Shown: piece after piece, positions 1 through 7,377 of the stretch
Layout of the letters: each line of letters starts with the position of its first letter
Numbering within the stretch: the first letter of the stretch is position 1
Assembly: GCA_016223105.1 (NCBI GenBank)
Contig: JACRPR010000083.1
Span: 1 to 32,723, forward strand
Source: Chloroflexota bacterium
GTDB taxonomy: Bacteria; Chloroflexota; Anaerolineae; UBA4142
Length of the DNA stretch: 32,723 nucleotides
Direction: 5' to 3'
Translations under genes and position numbers: made by a program
The notes under the pieces: generated by a model
Told to the model about the DNA's origin: nothing
Databases searched by the model: none
The model's input: the letters and a program-made list of their open reading frames with translations, nothing else

Positions 1-138
1 ACCGTGCTGTTGTGGCCCAGCGAACGCGTCAAGCTATTGATGCGCTTTGAAGATTTCCCAGGGATGTTTTTGTACCACTGTCACAACTTGGAACACGAGG
101 ATCAAGGGTTGATGCGAAACTATTTGATCCAAGCGTGA
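1..138 (+). CDS. Multicopper oxidase, C-terminal end (partial)
   Basis: The reading frame is open from the first base and ends with TGA at 136-138, so only the last 45 residues are present. The peptide contains [14 protein letters not shown], the HCHxxxHxxxGLM signature that binds the type 1 and type 3 coppers in the last cupredoxin domain of multicopper oxidases (laccase, CueO and CopA-like proteins). These enzymes oxidise Cu(I), metals or phenols outside the cytoplasm and reduce oxygen to water. The following HMA, cupredoxin and CcdA-like genes fit a copper and envelope-redox setting. The subfamily cannot be told from this fragment. Confidence 0.9.
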   Translation, partial: TVLLWPSERVKLLMRFEDFPGMFLYHCHNLEHEDQGLMRNYLIQA

Positions 139-201
139 ACCAGGTCGGTAATTTCAAATGCCCGCGCTTGCAATACGCGCGGAATACAAAAGGAGAAAAA
201 A

Positions 202-441
202 ATGATGGGTGGATTTGGATTCGGCGGAATGGTGTTCGGCGGTTTGCTGATGATCGCCTTCTGGGTTTTGATTATCGGCGGCGCGGTGTGGCTCGTGGTC
301 ACGCTCGCGCGCAACAATCAAGGTTTGACGGCGGCGACCGCATCCGGGCAAATGCCGTTGGCGCTTTTGCAGACGCGTTACGCTAAAGGTGAAATCACCA
401 AAGAACAGTTCGAACAATTACGGCGCGATCTGGGCGCGTAA
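202..441 (+). CDS. Small membrane protein with SHOCT domain
   Basis: The 79-residue product starts with a Gly/Met-rich stretch, has one strong membrane segment (about residues 11-36), and ends with a SHOCT-type short C-terminal domain (about 53-79, LLQTRYAKGEITKEQFEQL). The ATG is preceded by AGGAG at a good distance. SHOCT proteins of this shape are common beside copper and multicopper oxidase genes, and here the oxidase end lies 63 bases upstream. The molecular function of these small proteins is not established; a scaffold or oligomerisation role is only a guess. Confidence 0.8.
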   Translation: MMGGFGFGGMVFGGLLMIAFWVLIIGGAVWLVVTLARNNQGLTAATASGQMPLALLQTRYAKGEITKEQFEQLRRDLGA

Positions 442-456
442 ACATTTCGAATCGCG

Positions 457-497
457 CGCAAACTCGCCGCGCCCATCGCGGACGCGGCGAGTTTGCG
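457..497 (+). terminator. Strong hairpin after the SHOCT gene
   Basis: A perfect 15-bp GC-rich stem (arms 457-471 and 483-497, core GCAAACTCGCCGCG) with an 11-base loop follows the stop codon by 15 bases. It has no clean U-run, so it may be a Rho-independent terminator of weak type or an RNA-stabilising hairpin. Confidence 0.55.
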
Positions 498-563
498 TTT
501 GCGCGCAATCTCCGATGGTGATAAGATGGCGCGGCAAACTGATTGCCAAGAAAGTAAAAACCG

Positions 564-1223
564 ATGAGTGAAACAAAACCGATTCGCGTCGTGCTTGCCG
601 ACGATCACGCGGTCGTTCGCAAAGGCATCCGCGAATTTCTCGAAGAAGACCCGGCGATTCGCGTCGTCGCCGAAGCGAGTGATGGCGCAGACGCGGTCGT
701 GTGCGTCGCGCGCGAAAAACCGGATGTCGCCGTCTTGGACATTCAGATGCCGAAAATGAACGGGATGGACGCGACGCGCCAAATCAAAAAAGAATTTCCG
801 GGCACGCGCGTTTTGATTCTCACCGCGTACGACGACGATCCGTACATCTTCGCCGCGCTCCAAGCCGGCGCAAACGGCTATCTGCTCAAGACCGCGAGCT
901 CGGATGAAATTTGTCGCGCGGTGCGCGCGATTGCCGCGGGCGAATCCGCGCTCTCGCCAACCATCGCGAAAAAATTGGTGCAACGCGCGGCGGGCGTTGA
1001 AACCGCGCGCGATGAAATCATCGAGCCATTGACCGAACGTGAACTCGACGTGTTGCGTCTCGCCGCCAAAGGAATGAGCAACAAACAAATCGGCGGCACA
1101 CTTTCGATTAGCGATCGCACCGTGCAAGGACACCTCGCGAACATTTATTCCAAACTCAACGTCACCACGCGCACCGAAGCCGTGCTCTTTGCGTTGCGCG
1201 AAAAATGGATCGCGTTGCAGTGA
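564..1223 (+). CDS. NarL/FixJ-family response regulator
   Basis: This 219-residue two-domain regulator has a receiver domain (about 6-125) with the acidic pair D13-D14, phospho-acceptor D59 in VLDIQMP, the switch residue T87 and K109 in YLLK. A LuxR-type helix-turn-helix follows (about 152-215, LTERELDVLRLAAKGMSNKQ). It should be phosphorylated by the histidine kinase encoded 59 bases downstream and then bind DNA as a dimer. The intervening space consists entirely of a folding heptamer array in which its own stop codon lies. The target genes are unknown; the copper/thiol genes downstream are plausible but unproven candidates. Confidence 0.93.
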   Translation: MSETKPIRVVLADDHAVVRKGIREFLEEDPAIRVVAEASDGADAVVCVAREKPDVAVLDIQMPKMNGMDATRQIKKEFPGTRVLILTAYDDDPYIFAALQAGANGYLLKTASSDEICRAVRAIAAGESALSPTIAKKLVQRAAGVETARDEIIEPLTERELDVLRLAAKGMSNKQIGGTLSISDRTVQGHLANIYSKLNVTTRTEAVLFALREKWIALQ

Positions 1224-1280
1224 GCAGTGAACAGTGAACAGTGAACTGTTGACTGTTCACTGTTCACTGACGACTGACGA
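1218..1280 (+). repeat. Self-complementary heptamer array between regulator and kinase
   Basis: Nine consecutive heptamers fill the junction: CAGTGAG, CAGTGAA three times, then CTGTTGA, CTGTTCA twice, CTGACGA twice. Bases 1225-1242 (CAGTGAACAGTGAACAGT) are the exact reverse complement of 1252-1269, giving an 18-bp perfect hairpin with a 9-base loop. The array begins at the regulator stop codon and ends two bases before the kinase ATG. Confidence 0.9.
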
Positions 1281-1282
1281 CT

Positions 1283-2893
1283 ATGTTTCGAGACCTTCGC
1301 ACCCAACTTCTCCTCTGGACGATTTTGCCGCTTGGCGCGATTCTCATTGTGATCGCGTATCTGGGCGTCAACAGTCATCAAGCCGCGATGCGCGAAATGG
1401 TCGCCGAGCGCGATGGCGTGGTCGCGCGCGTCGCCGCCGCGCAATGGTCGGACGCGTTGTTGGACCACGCGCGCTTGCTGTCCACGCTCGACCCCGCGCG
1501 GTGCGATGCGAATTGCGCCGCGTTCGACGGCGGCATCGCGTTGTTCGACGCACAAGCAAATTTGTTGCGCGCGTACCCATCGAACGCGGTGTGGGACGCA
1601 CCGCGTCGCCGCGCGCCCACGCGCGATGCGCTTGCCAATTCATTCTCATTCCCATTTAGCGAAGGCGACGCGTTACGCGCGCTTGTCGCGATTCCGCAAG
1701 CGAACAATTTTCTGGTCGGCGCGTTCACTCTGCCGCCGATTGCCGACCTGGGTTTTGGCGGACATGGCACGGCATACTTGGTGGATGCGCGCGGCAAAAT
1801 TATCGCGCATCCACACGCATCGCGCATCGGCGAAGATATGTCGCGCCACGCCGGTATTGTCGAGGTGATGCGCGGCGAAAGCGGCGCGACGTTTCATCAC
1901 GCGGACAATGGCGCGGAAATCGTCATCGGGTACGCGCCGATCGCGCCAACGGGCTGGGGCTTGCTCGTCGAAGAACCCTGGGAAGAAATTGTCGCGCCGA
2001 TGTTTCAGTACTCGGTGCTCTTGCCGTTGATGCTCGCGCTCGCGGCGGTCGTCGCGCTCGGCGCGGTGTATTTTGGAATTCGCAACGTCATTCGCCCTTT
2101 GCAAAATCTCGCGCAAGCCGCGAATCGCATCGCGTATGGCGATTATCGCGCGGCGGAGCAAACTGTCGGCGGCGTGCAAGAAATCGAATCTCTGCGCGAA
2201 ACGCTCGACGCAATGGCGCGCCAGGTCAACGCGGCGCAACGCGCGATGCAAGATTACATTACCGCGATGACGCGCGGACAGGAAGACGAACGGATTCGGC
2301 TCGCGCGCGAATTGCACGACGACACGATTCAATCGCTGATCGCGTTGCAACAACGCGTCGAGATGGTCGAAAAAGCGTTGAGCCAAGACCCGGCGCGCGC
2401 CAACGAAAAAATCCGGGAACTGCGCGAACTCGTTGCAAGCTCGCTAACTTCGGTGCGCCGTTTCGTGCGCGATTTGCGCCCGACGTATCTCGAAGAACTG
2501 GGGCTGATTCCCGCACTCGAAATGTTATCGCGCGAGGCGCGCGCGAGTTTTCAAATCGTCGGCGAGGAAACGCGGCTCGACGCAGAACGCGAACTCGCGT
2601 TGTATCGCATCGCGCAAGAAGCGTTACGCAATGTCGCGAAACACGCGCGCGCACAAACGATCACGCTGACAGTAACGTTCGATACGCGCGAGGTCGCGAT
2701 CACGATTGAAGACGACGGCGTGGGCTTTGCCGCGCCGGACGCGCCGACCGCGTACGCGCGCGCGGGGCATTTCGGTTTGATGGGGATGCAAGAACGCGCG
2801 CAATTGTTCGGCGGCAAGGTGTACGTAAAATCGGAGCGCGGCAAGGGGACGAAGGTGGTCGCGTTCGTGCCGGTTAGTGCGGTAGTTGGATAG
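1283..2893 (+). CDS. Membrane sensor histidine kinase (Cache-HAMP-HisKA_3)
   Basis: The 536-residue kinase has a first membrane segment (about 9-28), an extracytoplasmic Cache-like sensor region (about 30-240), a second membrane segment (about 244-266) and a HAMP domain (about 268-320). A HisKA_3 dimerisation helix follows with phospho-acceptor H345 in ELHDDTIQSL, then an ATPase domain with the N-box ALRNVAKHARA (447-457), DDGVGF (477-482) and GHFGLMGMQERA (495-506). This is the DesK/NarX type that pairs with NarL-type regulators, matching the gene just upstream. The ligand is unknown. No clear Shine-Dalgarno sequence is visible, because the upstream space is the repeat hairpin, so translation may depend on that structure. 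Its last codons (VVG and stop) run into an octamer repeat. Confidence 0.93.
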   Translation: MFRDLRTQLLLWTILPLGAILIVIAYLGVNSHQAAMREMVAERDGVVARVAAAQWSDALLDHARLLSTLDPARCDANCAAFDGGIALFDAQANLLRAYPSNAVWDAPRRRAPTRDALANSFSFPFSEGDALRALVAIPQANNFLVGAFTLPPIADLGFGGHGTAYLVDARGKIIAHPHASRIGEDMSRHAGIVEVMRGESGATFHHADNGAEIVIGYAPIAPTGWGLLVEEPWEEIVAPMFQYSVLLPLMLALAAVVALGAVYFGIRNVIRPLQNLAQAANRIAYGDYRAAEQTVGGVQEIESLRETLDAMARQVNAAQRAMQDYITAMTRGQEDERIRLARELHDDTIQSLIALQQRVEMVEKALSQDPARANEKIRELRELVASSLTSVRRFVRDLRPTYLEELGLIPALEMLSREARASFQIVGEETRLDAERELALYRIAQEALRNVAKHARAQTITLTVTFDTREVAITIEDDGVGFAAPDAPTAYARAGHFGLMGMQERAQLFGGKVYVKSERGKGTKVVAFVPVSAVVG

Positions 2894-2914
2894 TTGGATA
2901 GTGCGATAGTTGCG
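2883..2914 (+). repeat. Octamer tandem repeat at the kinase stop codon
   Basis: Four octamers, TAGTTGGA twice, TAGTGCGA and TAGTTGCG, overlap the stop codon of the kinase gene. The same octamer family builds the array at 19955-20046, but here only one arm is present. Confidence 0.75.
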
Positions 2915-2915
2915 A

Positions 2916-2955
2916 CCTTGCGATGGGTAGAGCCCCGTCGCAAGGTTTTTTATTT
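2916..2955 (+). terminator. Rho-independent terminator after the kinase gene
   Basis: CCTTGCGATGGG pairs with CCCGTCGCAAGG (one G-U pair) around a short loop and is followed by TTTTTTATTTT. This is a canonical intrinsic terminator closing the two-component unit. Confidence 0.9.
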
Positions 2956-2962
2956 TCGCGAG

Positions 2963-2976
2963 TACGCCATTCGGCG
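2963..2976. promoter_or_regulatory. Putative operator palindrome, site 1
   Basis: TACGCCATTCGGCG lies about 95 bases upstream of the DUF1573-like gene. It is the most divergent of four copies of a CGCCAWWTGGCG palindrome with a TA flank (others at 3588, 4383 and 6153). Confidence 0.4.
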
Positions 2977-3071
2977 CGCGCGCTGATGCGTGGTTTTGCG
3001 CGTGTGTGTTGGCGGGGCTCGGCGTAAAATCGAAATGGATGTAATTATTTTTCGCGCAACTAGGAGACGGA

Positions 3072-3535
3072 ATGTCCAATCAACCGATTCGAAAAACGCA
3101 AGCACGCGTCGTTGAACGCGAACGCGCGCGCGCGCGTCGCCAAGCGGAACAACGCGATCTGCTCTCGCGCAGTTTGCCATTTGTGATTGGCGCGGCGGTC
3201 GTGTTGTTCGCCATCGTCGTCGCGATTTTTGTCGCGACGAATCAAACGCCGTCAAACGCGGGTGGCGCGCGCCTCCAAGTTGATCGCGAGCAAATTGAGG
3301 CGCATTGAAACTCGATGTGCCGCGCGTCGTTACCGCGTTGGAAGGATGTTGACCGTCGCCGATTGTCGTCGGTCAGACGACTCTACAACCCGGTCAGTCC
3401 ACGGCGATTTCGACCGAGTTTACAATGCACGAAGGAATGGGCGGCAAGCACTTGTTTGAAATTCTAATCAAGACGAATGACGCAACGCAACCGCTCAAAA
3501 AATTATTGATCGCGTCGAACTGGGTGCCGCGATAA
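3072..3535 (+). pseudogene. DUF1573-like membrane-anchored protein, frameshifted, with candidate selenocysteine TGA
   Basis: A good start (AGGAGACGGA then ATG) opens a frame encoding a charged N-terminus, one membrane anchor (about residues 36-56) and the motif LQVDREQI. It stops at 3306. One base back, another frame continues as LKLDVPRVVTALEGC, then TGA (3350-3352), then PSPIVVGQTTLQPG and MHEGMGGKHLFEILIKTND to a TAA at 3533. The two frames together resemble a DUF1573-like protein that I recall carrying a CC pair where this gene has C-TGA. About 20 middle residues and a one-base frame are missing relative to that family. The TGA is followed by a SECIS-like hairpin. So the gene is either a decayed selenoprotein gene or one damaged by an assembly error. 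An extracytoplasmic thiol/selenol role is an inference. Confidence 0.7.
3350..3381 (+). promoter_or_regulatory. Candidate bacterial SECIS element, site 1
   Basis: Counting U of the TGA at 3350 as 1, bases 16-21 (GTCGTC) pair perfectly with 27-32 (GACGAC), leaving the loop GGTCA with GGU at 22-24. The E. coli fdhF SECIS also has its essential G23 and U24 at these positions. Confidence 0.6.
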
Positions 3536-3541
3536 AAATAG

Positions 3542-3569
3542 TCGGAGGTTTCCACCTCCGATTTTTTTG
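3542..3569 (+). terminator. Rho-independent terminator
   Basis: CGGAGGT (3543-3549) pairs with ACCTCCG (3554-3560) around TTCC, followed by ATTTTTTTG. It lies a few bases after the TAA of the DUF1573-like gene, which shows that the gene end at 3535 is a real transcription-unit end. Confidence 0.92.
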
Positions 3570-3587
3570 TTGAATCATTCAGCGGCG

Positions 3588-3601
3588 CGCCATTTGGCGT
3601 A
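3588..3601. promoter_or_regulatory. Putative operator palindrome, site 2
   Basis: CGCCATTTGGCGTA, a perfect CGCCA-TT-TGGCG dyad, lies about 120 bases upstream of the DoxX-family gene. Copies at 4383 (opposite orientation) and 6153 match it at 13 of 14 bases. Confidence 0.45.
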
Positions 3602-3722
3602 CCCGTATCTCCAATCGCGCGCGCCATTTTGCGAATGAAAAAATCCGCCGAGCGACGGTAGAATTTTGAGCAACCTTGTGATAAATTGAACACAGATTCG
3701 GAACTCTAAAGGAGAGAAAAAA

Positions 3723-4313
3723 ATGGCACGACTTACTTCATATCGAAACGGTGAGATGATCGATCCGCCAATCACGCGGTTCGTTTTCTCGGACACGCGC
3801 TTGGCGTGGATCTGGTTGATCGTGCGGCTGTATATGTCGTACACCTGGATCACGTCGGGTTGGGGCAAGTTCACCAATCCCGCGTGGATGAATACGGGCG
3901 ATGCGCTCAAAAACTATTGGGGCAACGCGCTCAAGACGGATCCCCGACCTGTGATTACGTTCGATTGGTACCGCGTGTTCATTCAATTCCTCGTGGACGC
4001 GCAAGCGTACACCTGGTTCGCCAAAATCGTCGTCGCCGGCGAATTGCTGATCGGCATCGCGTTATTGCTCGGCGTGTTCACCGGCATCGCCGCGCTCTTT
4101 GGCGGATTTATGAACTGGAACTTTATGATGGCAGGCACGACGAGCGTCAACCCGGTTTTCTTCACACTCTCGATTTTGTTAATCCTCGCGTGGAAGACAG
4201 CCGGATACTGGGGTGTTGATCGTTTCCTCTTGCCCGCGCTCGGCGCGCCGTGGAAACCTGGGTTTATCGCGCGTCCACCTGAACGCGCAACCGGCTCTGC
4301 GTTAGCCGAATAA
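3723..4313 (+). CDS. DoxX-family membrane protein
   Basis: The 196-residue protein has about four hydrophobic segments, an aromatic-rich first helix (WIWLIVRLYMSYTWITSGWGKF), and the pattern of the DoxX/DoxD family. This family includes the membrane subunit of thiosulfate:quinone oxidoreductase and many proteins of unknown redox function. AAAGGAGAG precedes the ATG at an ideal distance. A thiosulfate or quinone role would suit the sulfur locus further downstream, but this gene stands alone between two terminators, so specific function is not claimed. Confidence 0.82.
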   Translation: MARLTSYRNGEMIDPPITRFVFSDTRLAWIWLIVRLYMSYTWITSGWGKFTNPAWMNTGDALKNYWGNALKTDPRPVITFDWYRVFIQFLVDAQAYTWFAKIVVAGELLIGIALLLGVFTGIAALFGGFMNWNFMMAGTTSVNPVFFTLSILLILAWKTAGYWGVDRFLLPALGAPWKPGFIARPPERATGSALAE

Positions 4314-4330
4314 CTGAATCGCGCTTACTT

Positions 4331-4372
4331 GGAAACGGTTGCCCGCGCGGGCGACCGTTTCCTCTTTATTTT
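4331..4372 (+). terminator. Rho-independent terminator after the DoxX gene
   Basis: GGAAACGGTTGCCC pairs with GGGCGACCGTTTCC (one G-U pair), followed by TCTTTATTTTA. It is a canonical stem and U-rich tail. Confidence 0.9.
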
Positions 4373-4382
4373 ACTGCGGGCA

Positions 4383-4396
4383 TACGCCAAATGGCT
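4383..4396. promoter_or_regulatory. Putative operator palindrome, site 3
   Basis: TACGCCAAATGGCT, the reverse complement of site 2 with one change at the last base, lies about 75 bases upstream of the HMA-fused gene. Confidence 0.45.
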
Positions 4397-4471
4397 TGCC
4401 GCGAAACAAGATAGATTGCGCTAATCCCAAGAGTTGTTTCGCGCTACACTTGGGGTGAAAGATTCACGAAG

Positions 4472-5341
4472 ATGAACTCACGCGAAATTTCGTTTGCGAT
4501 TCAAGGAATGACGTGCGCGAATTGCGCGATCACTATCGAGCGCGCATTGACGCGACGCGATGGCGTCATTGCCGCGCGCGTGAATTACGCGTCCGAACGC
4601 GCGACCATCACGTTCGATCCCGCGCGCGTATCGGCGGAACAGATCGTGCGCGTGATCGCGACGCAAGGATTCACCGCCCAAACTCGGCGCGCGATGCGCT
4701 CGCTCGCCAGCGTCCTGCGCGGCGAACGGATCGCCGGTTTTGCGCGCCACGCGTTCGTCAATGTGCGCGCGGATTGGCTCGCGCGTACGATTGAACTCGA
4801 ATGGCTTGCGGATGCTGAGGATGCCCAAGCGTTGCCACGCGCGCGCGTCGTCGCGTTGATCGCGCGTGCGCCGGTATTTATTGGCGTGCTCGCGGCGCTG
4901 GGAATGTTCGCGCTGTATGTTTTGATTTTAACGGTCTTTCAAGATTTCGCGCACGCGCTTCAACAAGCGCGCCAGGATTGGTTTTGGGTTGGCTTGGTGT
5001 CGTTAGGATTCGGCGCGCAGATGGGATTGTATTCGCATCTGCGCTGGCTTGTCAGCGCGGCAAACGCGGTCAGTGCGACCGCGGCGGCCGGCGCAGGCAC
5101 AACCACTTCGACACTTGGAATGGTCGCGTGTTGCGCGCATCATCTCACCGATCTCGCGCCGCTCGTCGCGCTCACCGGCGCAAGCAGTTTGTCCGGCGCG
5201 ATCGCGTTTCTCAACGAATGGAAGTACGCGTTCATCGCGTTGGGTCTCGTCGTCAACGCGCTGGGGATCGTGATTACGGTTCGCACGATTCGCAAATCGC
5301 GCGCGCATTTGAACGCGTTCGTGATGAACGCCGTTCATTGA
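4472..5341 (+). CDS. HMA domain fused to a multi-pass membrane protein
   Basis: Residues 1-70 form a heavy-metal-associated fold with GMTCANC (C15 and C18), the Cu(I)-binding loop of CopZ-like chaperones. After a linker, four or so membrane helices follow (from about residue 128), one carrying a CCAHH motif (about 229-233) that could also bind metal. The protein is too short to be a P-type ATPase and lacks DKTGT, so it is not CopA. It is probably a copper-handling membrane protein. The downstream small gene begins 15 bases after its stop, in the same frame. Confidence 0.75.
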   Translation: MNSREISFAIQGMTCANCAITIERALTRRDGVIAARVNYASERATITFDPARVSAEQIVRVIATQGFTAQTRRAMRSLASVLRGERIAGFARHAFVNVRADWLARTIELEWLADAEDAQALPRARVVALIARAPVFIGVLAALGMFALYVLILTVFQDFAHALQQARQDWFWVGLVSLGFGAQMGLYSHLRWLVSAANAVSATAAAGAGTTTSTLGMVACCAHHLTDLAPLVALTGASSLSGAIAFLNEWKYAFIALGLVVNALGIVITVRTIRKSRAHLNAFVMNAVH

Positions 5342-5356
5342 AATCGAGGACTTGAA

Positions 5357-5620
5357 ATGAATCACACCAAACATTTGCTCATCATGCTCGCGTGCTGTCT
5401 CGTTCCGCTCGCGCTCATTCTCGCGGTAAGCATCTTTGGACTTTCGCTCGGCGCGTTGCAACCGCTTGTCCCGTTCGCGCTCGTGTTGCTGTGTCCGCTA
5501 ATGATGCTGATGATGATGCGCGGAATGGGGCACGATCACGGTAACGCGCAACCGCCCACAAACGCGCACACTGCGCCAACGAAATCCCAGGTATCCAAAG
5601 AAATAACGCCGCATCATTGA
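5357..5620 (+). CDS. Small membrane protein (DUF2933-like)
   Basis: The 87-residue product has two hydrophobic stretches (about 7-30 and 33-54), a run of methionines, and a His-rich tail (GHDHGN and a terminal HH). GAGGACTT precedes the ATG. Small Met/His-rich membrane proteins of this kind are frequent in copper-resistance clusters and resemble DUF2933; the link to copper is inferred from composition and the adjoining HMA gene. Confidence 0.65.
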   Translation: MNHTKHLLIMLACCLVPLALILAVSIFGLSLGALQPLVPFALVLLCPLMMLMMMRGMGHDHGNAQPPTNAHTAPTKSQVSKEITPHH

Positions 5621-5657
5621 AATAAAAATGCGGCATCGCGAATTCGCGATGCCGCAT
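5621..5657 (-). terminator. Terminator between convergent genes
   Basis: A perfect 30-base palindrome (5628-5657, half-site ATGCGGCATCGCGAA) is followed on the minus strand by TTTTATT. It therefore terminates the minus-strand cupredoxin gene and may also slow plus-strand transcription. Confidence 0.88.
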
Positions 5658-5674
5658 CCAACCCATTGGCAAAG

Positions 5675-6094
5675 TTATTTAACGATCAGTTGAGCGATCA
5701 TCCCCGCCTCTTTGTGCCCCACCACCGTGCAAAGCACATCGTACGTTCCCGGTCGCGTCGGCGTAAATTCAATCACGGATGATTTTTTCGCGACGGCGGC
5801 AACGTGCAATTTCGGTTGGATCGCCATATTGCTCATTTCGTGTCCATGCGCGTCCGTCGTCGTTTTGACATCGCTCACCAAAATTTCAATGACACTAAAA
5901 TCGTGTTCGACCGTGCCTTTGTTGAGCAAGGTCAATTTTACCGGCTTGCCCGCTTCAACCTCAAGCGTTGCCGGTAAAAAATTAAATTCGTTTGCCTCGA
6001 CTTGAATCGCTTGCACCGCGCGCGTATCGGTTGCGCCGCACGCGGTCAATCCCAACGCGAGCGCGACGAACAAACCAAACCCAAATTGTTTCAT
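5675..6094 (-). CDS. Cupredoxin-like lipoprotein
   Basis: I place the start at the ATG at 6094 because GAGGAGGGG precedes it and the next residues form a lipoprotein signal (MKQFGFGLFVALALGLTAC, lipidated C19); the frame is open further upstream but without signal features. The 139-residue product is a single cupredoxin domain with type 1 copper ligands H64 (VEHDF), C122, H127 and M132 (LCTVVGHKEAGM). It should be an outer-face electron carrier or copper protein. It is divergently oriented from the next lipoprotein gene, and both could be controlled by the palindrome at 6153-6166. Confidence 0.88.
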   Translation of the reverse strand: MKQFGFGLFVALALGLTACGATDTRAVQAIQVEANEFNFLPATLEVEAGKPVKLTLLNKGTVEHDFSVIEILVSDVKTTTDAHGHEMSNMAIQPKLHVAAVAKKSSVIEFTPTRPGTYDVLCTVVGHKEAGMIAQLIVK

Positions 6095-6152
6095 CGTTCC
6101 CCTCCTCGATAGACTATGCGTGATTGTATTGCGCTCGCACAAAAATAGCAAC

Positions 6153-6166
6153 CGCCATTTGACGTA
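6153..6166. promoter_or_regulatory. Putative operator palindrome, site 4
   Basis: CGCCATTTGACGTA differs from site 2 by one base. It lies in the divergent intergenic space, 58 bases from the cupredoxin start and 23 bases from the lipoprotein ATG. Confidence 0.45.
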
Positions 6167-6189
6167 CTGGATCGAAGGAGTGAATTAGA

Positions 6190-6612
6190 ATGGTATTAAA
6201 AATCAGCGCGCTCGCGCTCGCCCTGCTAATCCTGGTCGCGTGCGCGAACGCGACGCCGACAGCTCCCGCGCCCAGCGTCGCGCGGTTTGACCCGGTTTCG
6301 AATTCGGGCGGTAGTGTAACCGTGGACGTGCAACTGCTCGATTTTCAAATCAATCAACCGCTCGTGTTTACTGTGGCGATGAACACCCATTCGGTTGATC
6401 TCGTGGATGATCTGACCCAGACCGCGATTTTGCGTGATGACGCCGGGAAAGAGTACGCGCCAATCGCGTGGGAGGGCGCGGGACCGGGCGGACATCATCG
6501 CGAAGGCAAACTGAAATTCGCGGCGTTCAAGACCAAGCCCAAGTCCGTCGAACTCGTAATCAAAAACCTGGCGCAAGTTTCCGCGCGCACATTTCGGTGG
6601 GAGATCAACTAA
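6190..6612 (+). CDS. Lipoprotein of unknown function
   Basis: GAAGGAG precedes the ATG. The 140-residue product has a lipoprotein signal (LLILVAC, lipidated C18), a Thr/Pro/Ala linker, and a beta-rich domain with a GGHHREGKLKF motif that could bind metal. I do not recognise the family with certainty. It is followed 4 bases later by the CcdA-like gene, so the two are surely co-transcribed, which suggests a role in outer-face redox or metal handling. Confidence 0.7.
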   Translation: MVLKISALALALLILVACANATPTAPAPSVARFDPVSNSGGSVTVDVQLLDFQINQPLVFTVAMNTHSVDLVDDLTQTAILRDDAGKEYAPIAWEGAGPGGHHREGKLKFAAFKTKPKSVELVIKNLAQVSARTFRWEIN

Positions 6613-6616
6613 ACCG

Positions 6617-7357
6617 ATGCCGAATTTCGCCGAGTATTATTTTTATCTCACGCAGTTGACCGCGCCGATTCGCATCGCGCTCGCCGAGTTGAGCGATAGC
6701 ACGACGATTCCCTTGCTTACGGCGTTCGTGCTGGGATTGATCGGCGCGTTCAGTCCGTGCCAACTTTCGACGAACGTCGCCGCATTCGCGTTCATCTCGC
6801 GCGAGGTCGCGGCATCAGAGCGCGTCGCGCGTTCGGCAGTCGCGTATGCGTTCGGCAAAATTCTCGTCTACAGCATCGTCGGCGGCGCGGCGATTTTATT
6901 GGGGATTCAACTCGCACAAGTTTCGATTCCCGTCGTCGTTTTTACGCGCAAAGCAATGGGACCGATTTTGATTTTGCTGGGTCTGCTGATGCTCGGCGTC
7001 ATCAAAATTTCTTTGCCGATTTTTGCGCGCGGCGCGGAACACTTGCGCCAAAACCTGGTCGAACGGCGCGACACGCGCGGCGCGTTCTTGCTCGGCATCG
7101 CATTTTCATTCGCCGCGTGTCCAACGTTGTTTGTGCTTTTCTTCGGCACGCTGATCCCGCTCGCGGTCGCGTCGTTCGGCGGTATCACTTTCCCGGCGAT
7201 TTTTGCGCTTGGCACCATCGTGCCGTTGATGTTGTTCGTTACGCTCGTCGCATCGGGCGCGCAAAGCATCACGCCGCTCGCGAAAAAATTGCGCGCCGCC
7301 GACGTTTGGATTGCGCGCGCGGCGGCGAGCATTTTCATTTTGATCGGCATCAATTAA
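6617..7357 (+). CDS. CcdA/DsbD-type thiol-disulfide membrane transporter
   Basis: The 246-residue protein has six or so membrane segments and the two conserved cysteines of the CcdA/DsbD core, C48 in GAFSPCQLS and C168 in FAACPTLF. These carry reducing equivalents from cytoplasmic thioredoxin to the outer face, serving cytochrome c maturation or repair of periplasmic thiols. Such activity would suit the many c-type cytochromes encoded later in the window. Close linkage to a copper/cupredoxin cluster suggests a specialised variant, as seen in copper-related CcdA paralogues. Confidence 0.82.
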   Translation: MPNFAEYYFYLTQLTAPIRIALAELSDSTTIPLLTAFVLGLIGAFSPCQLSTNVAAFAFISREVAASERVARSAVAYAFGKILVYSIVGGAAILLGIQLAQVSIPVVVFTRKAMGPILILLGLLMLGVIKISLPIFARGAEHLRQNLVERRDTRGAFLLGIAFSFAACPTLFVLFFGTLIPLAVASFGGITFPAIFALGTIVPLMLFVTLVASGAQSITPLAKKLRAADVWIARAAASIFILIGIN

Positions 7358-7377
7358 ATTTTGTTGTACTGGTTCGT

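Noticed and set aside
378..1133. 251-codon minus-strand frame over the response regulator
   Set aside because: Arg/Phe/Ala-rich antisense shadow of a gene with clear receiver and HTH motifs.
1218..1280. CRISPR-like or integron attachment array
   Set aside because: Units are 7 bp, uninterrupted by spacers and turn into their own complement; no cas or integrase gene is nearby.
5339..5341. TGA between the HMA-fused gene and the small membrane gene as a third selenocysteine codon
   Set aside because: The frames are continuous, but no hairpin with GGU at bases 22-24 follows, the residue is not at a cysteine motif, and a ribosome site precedes the next ATG.
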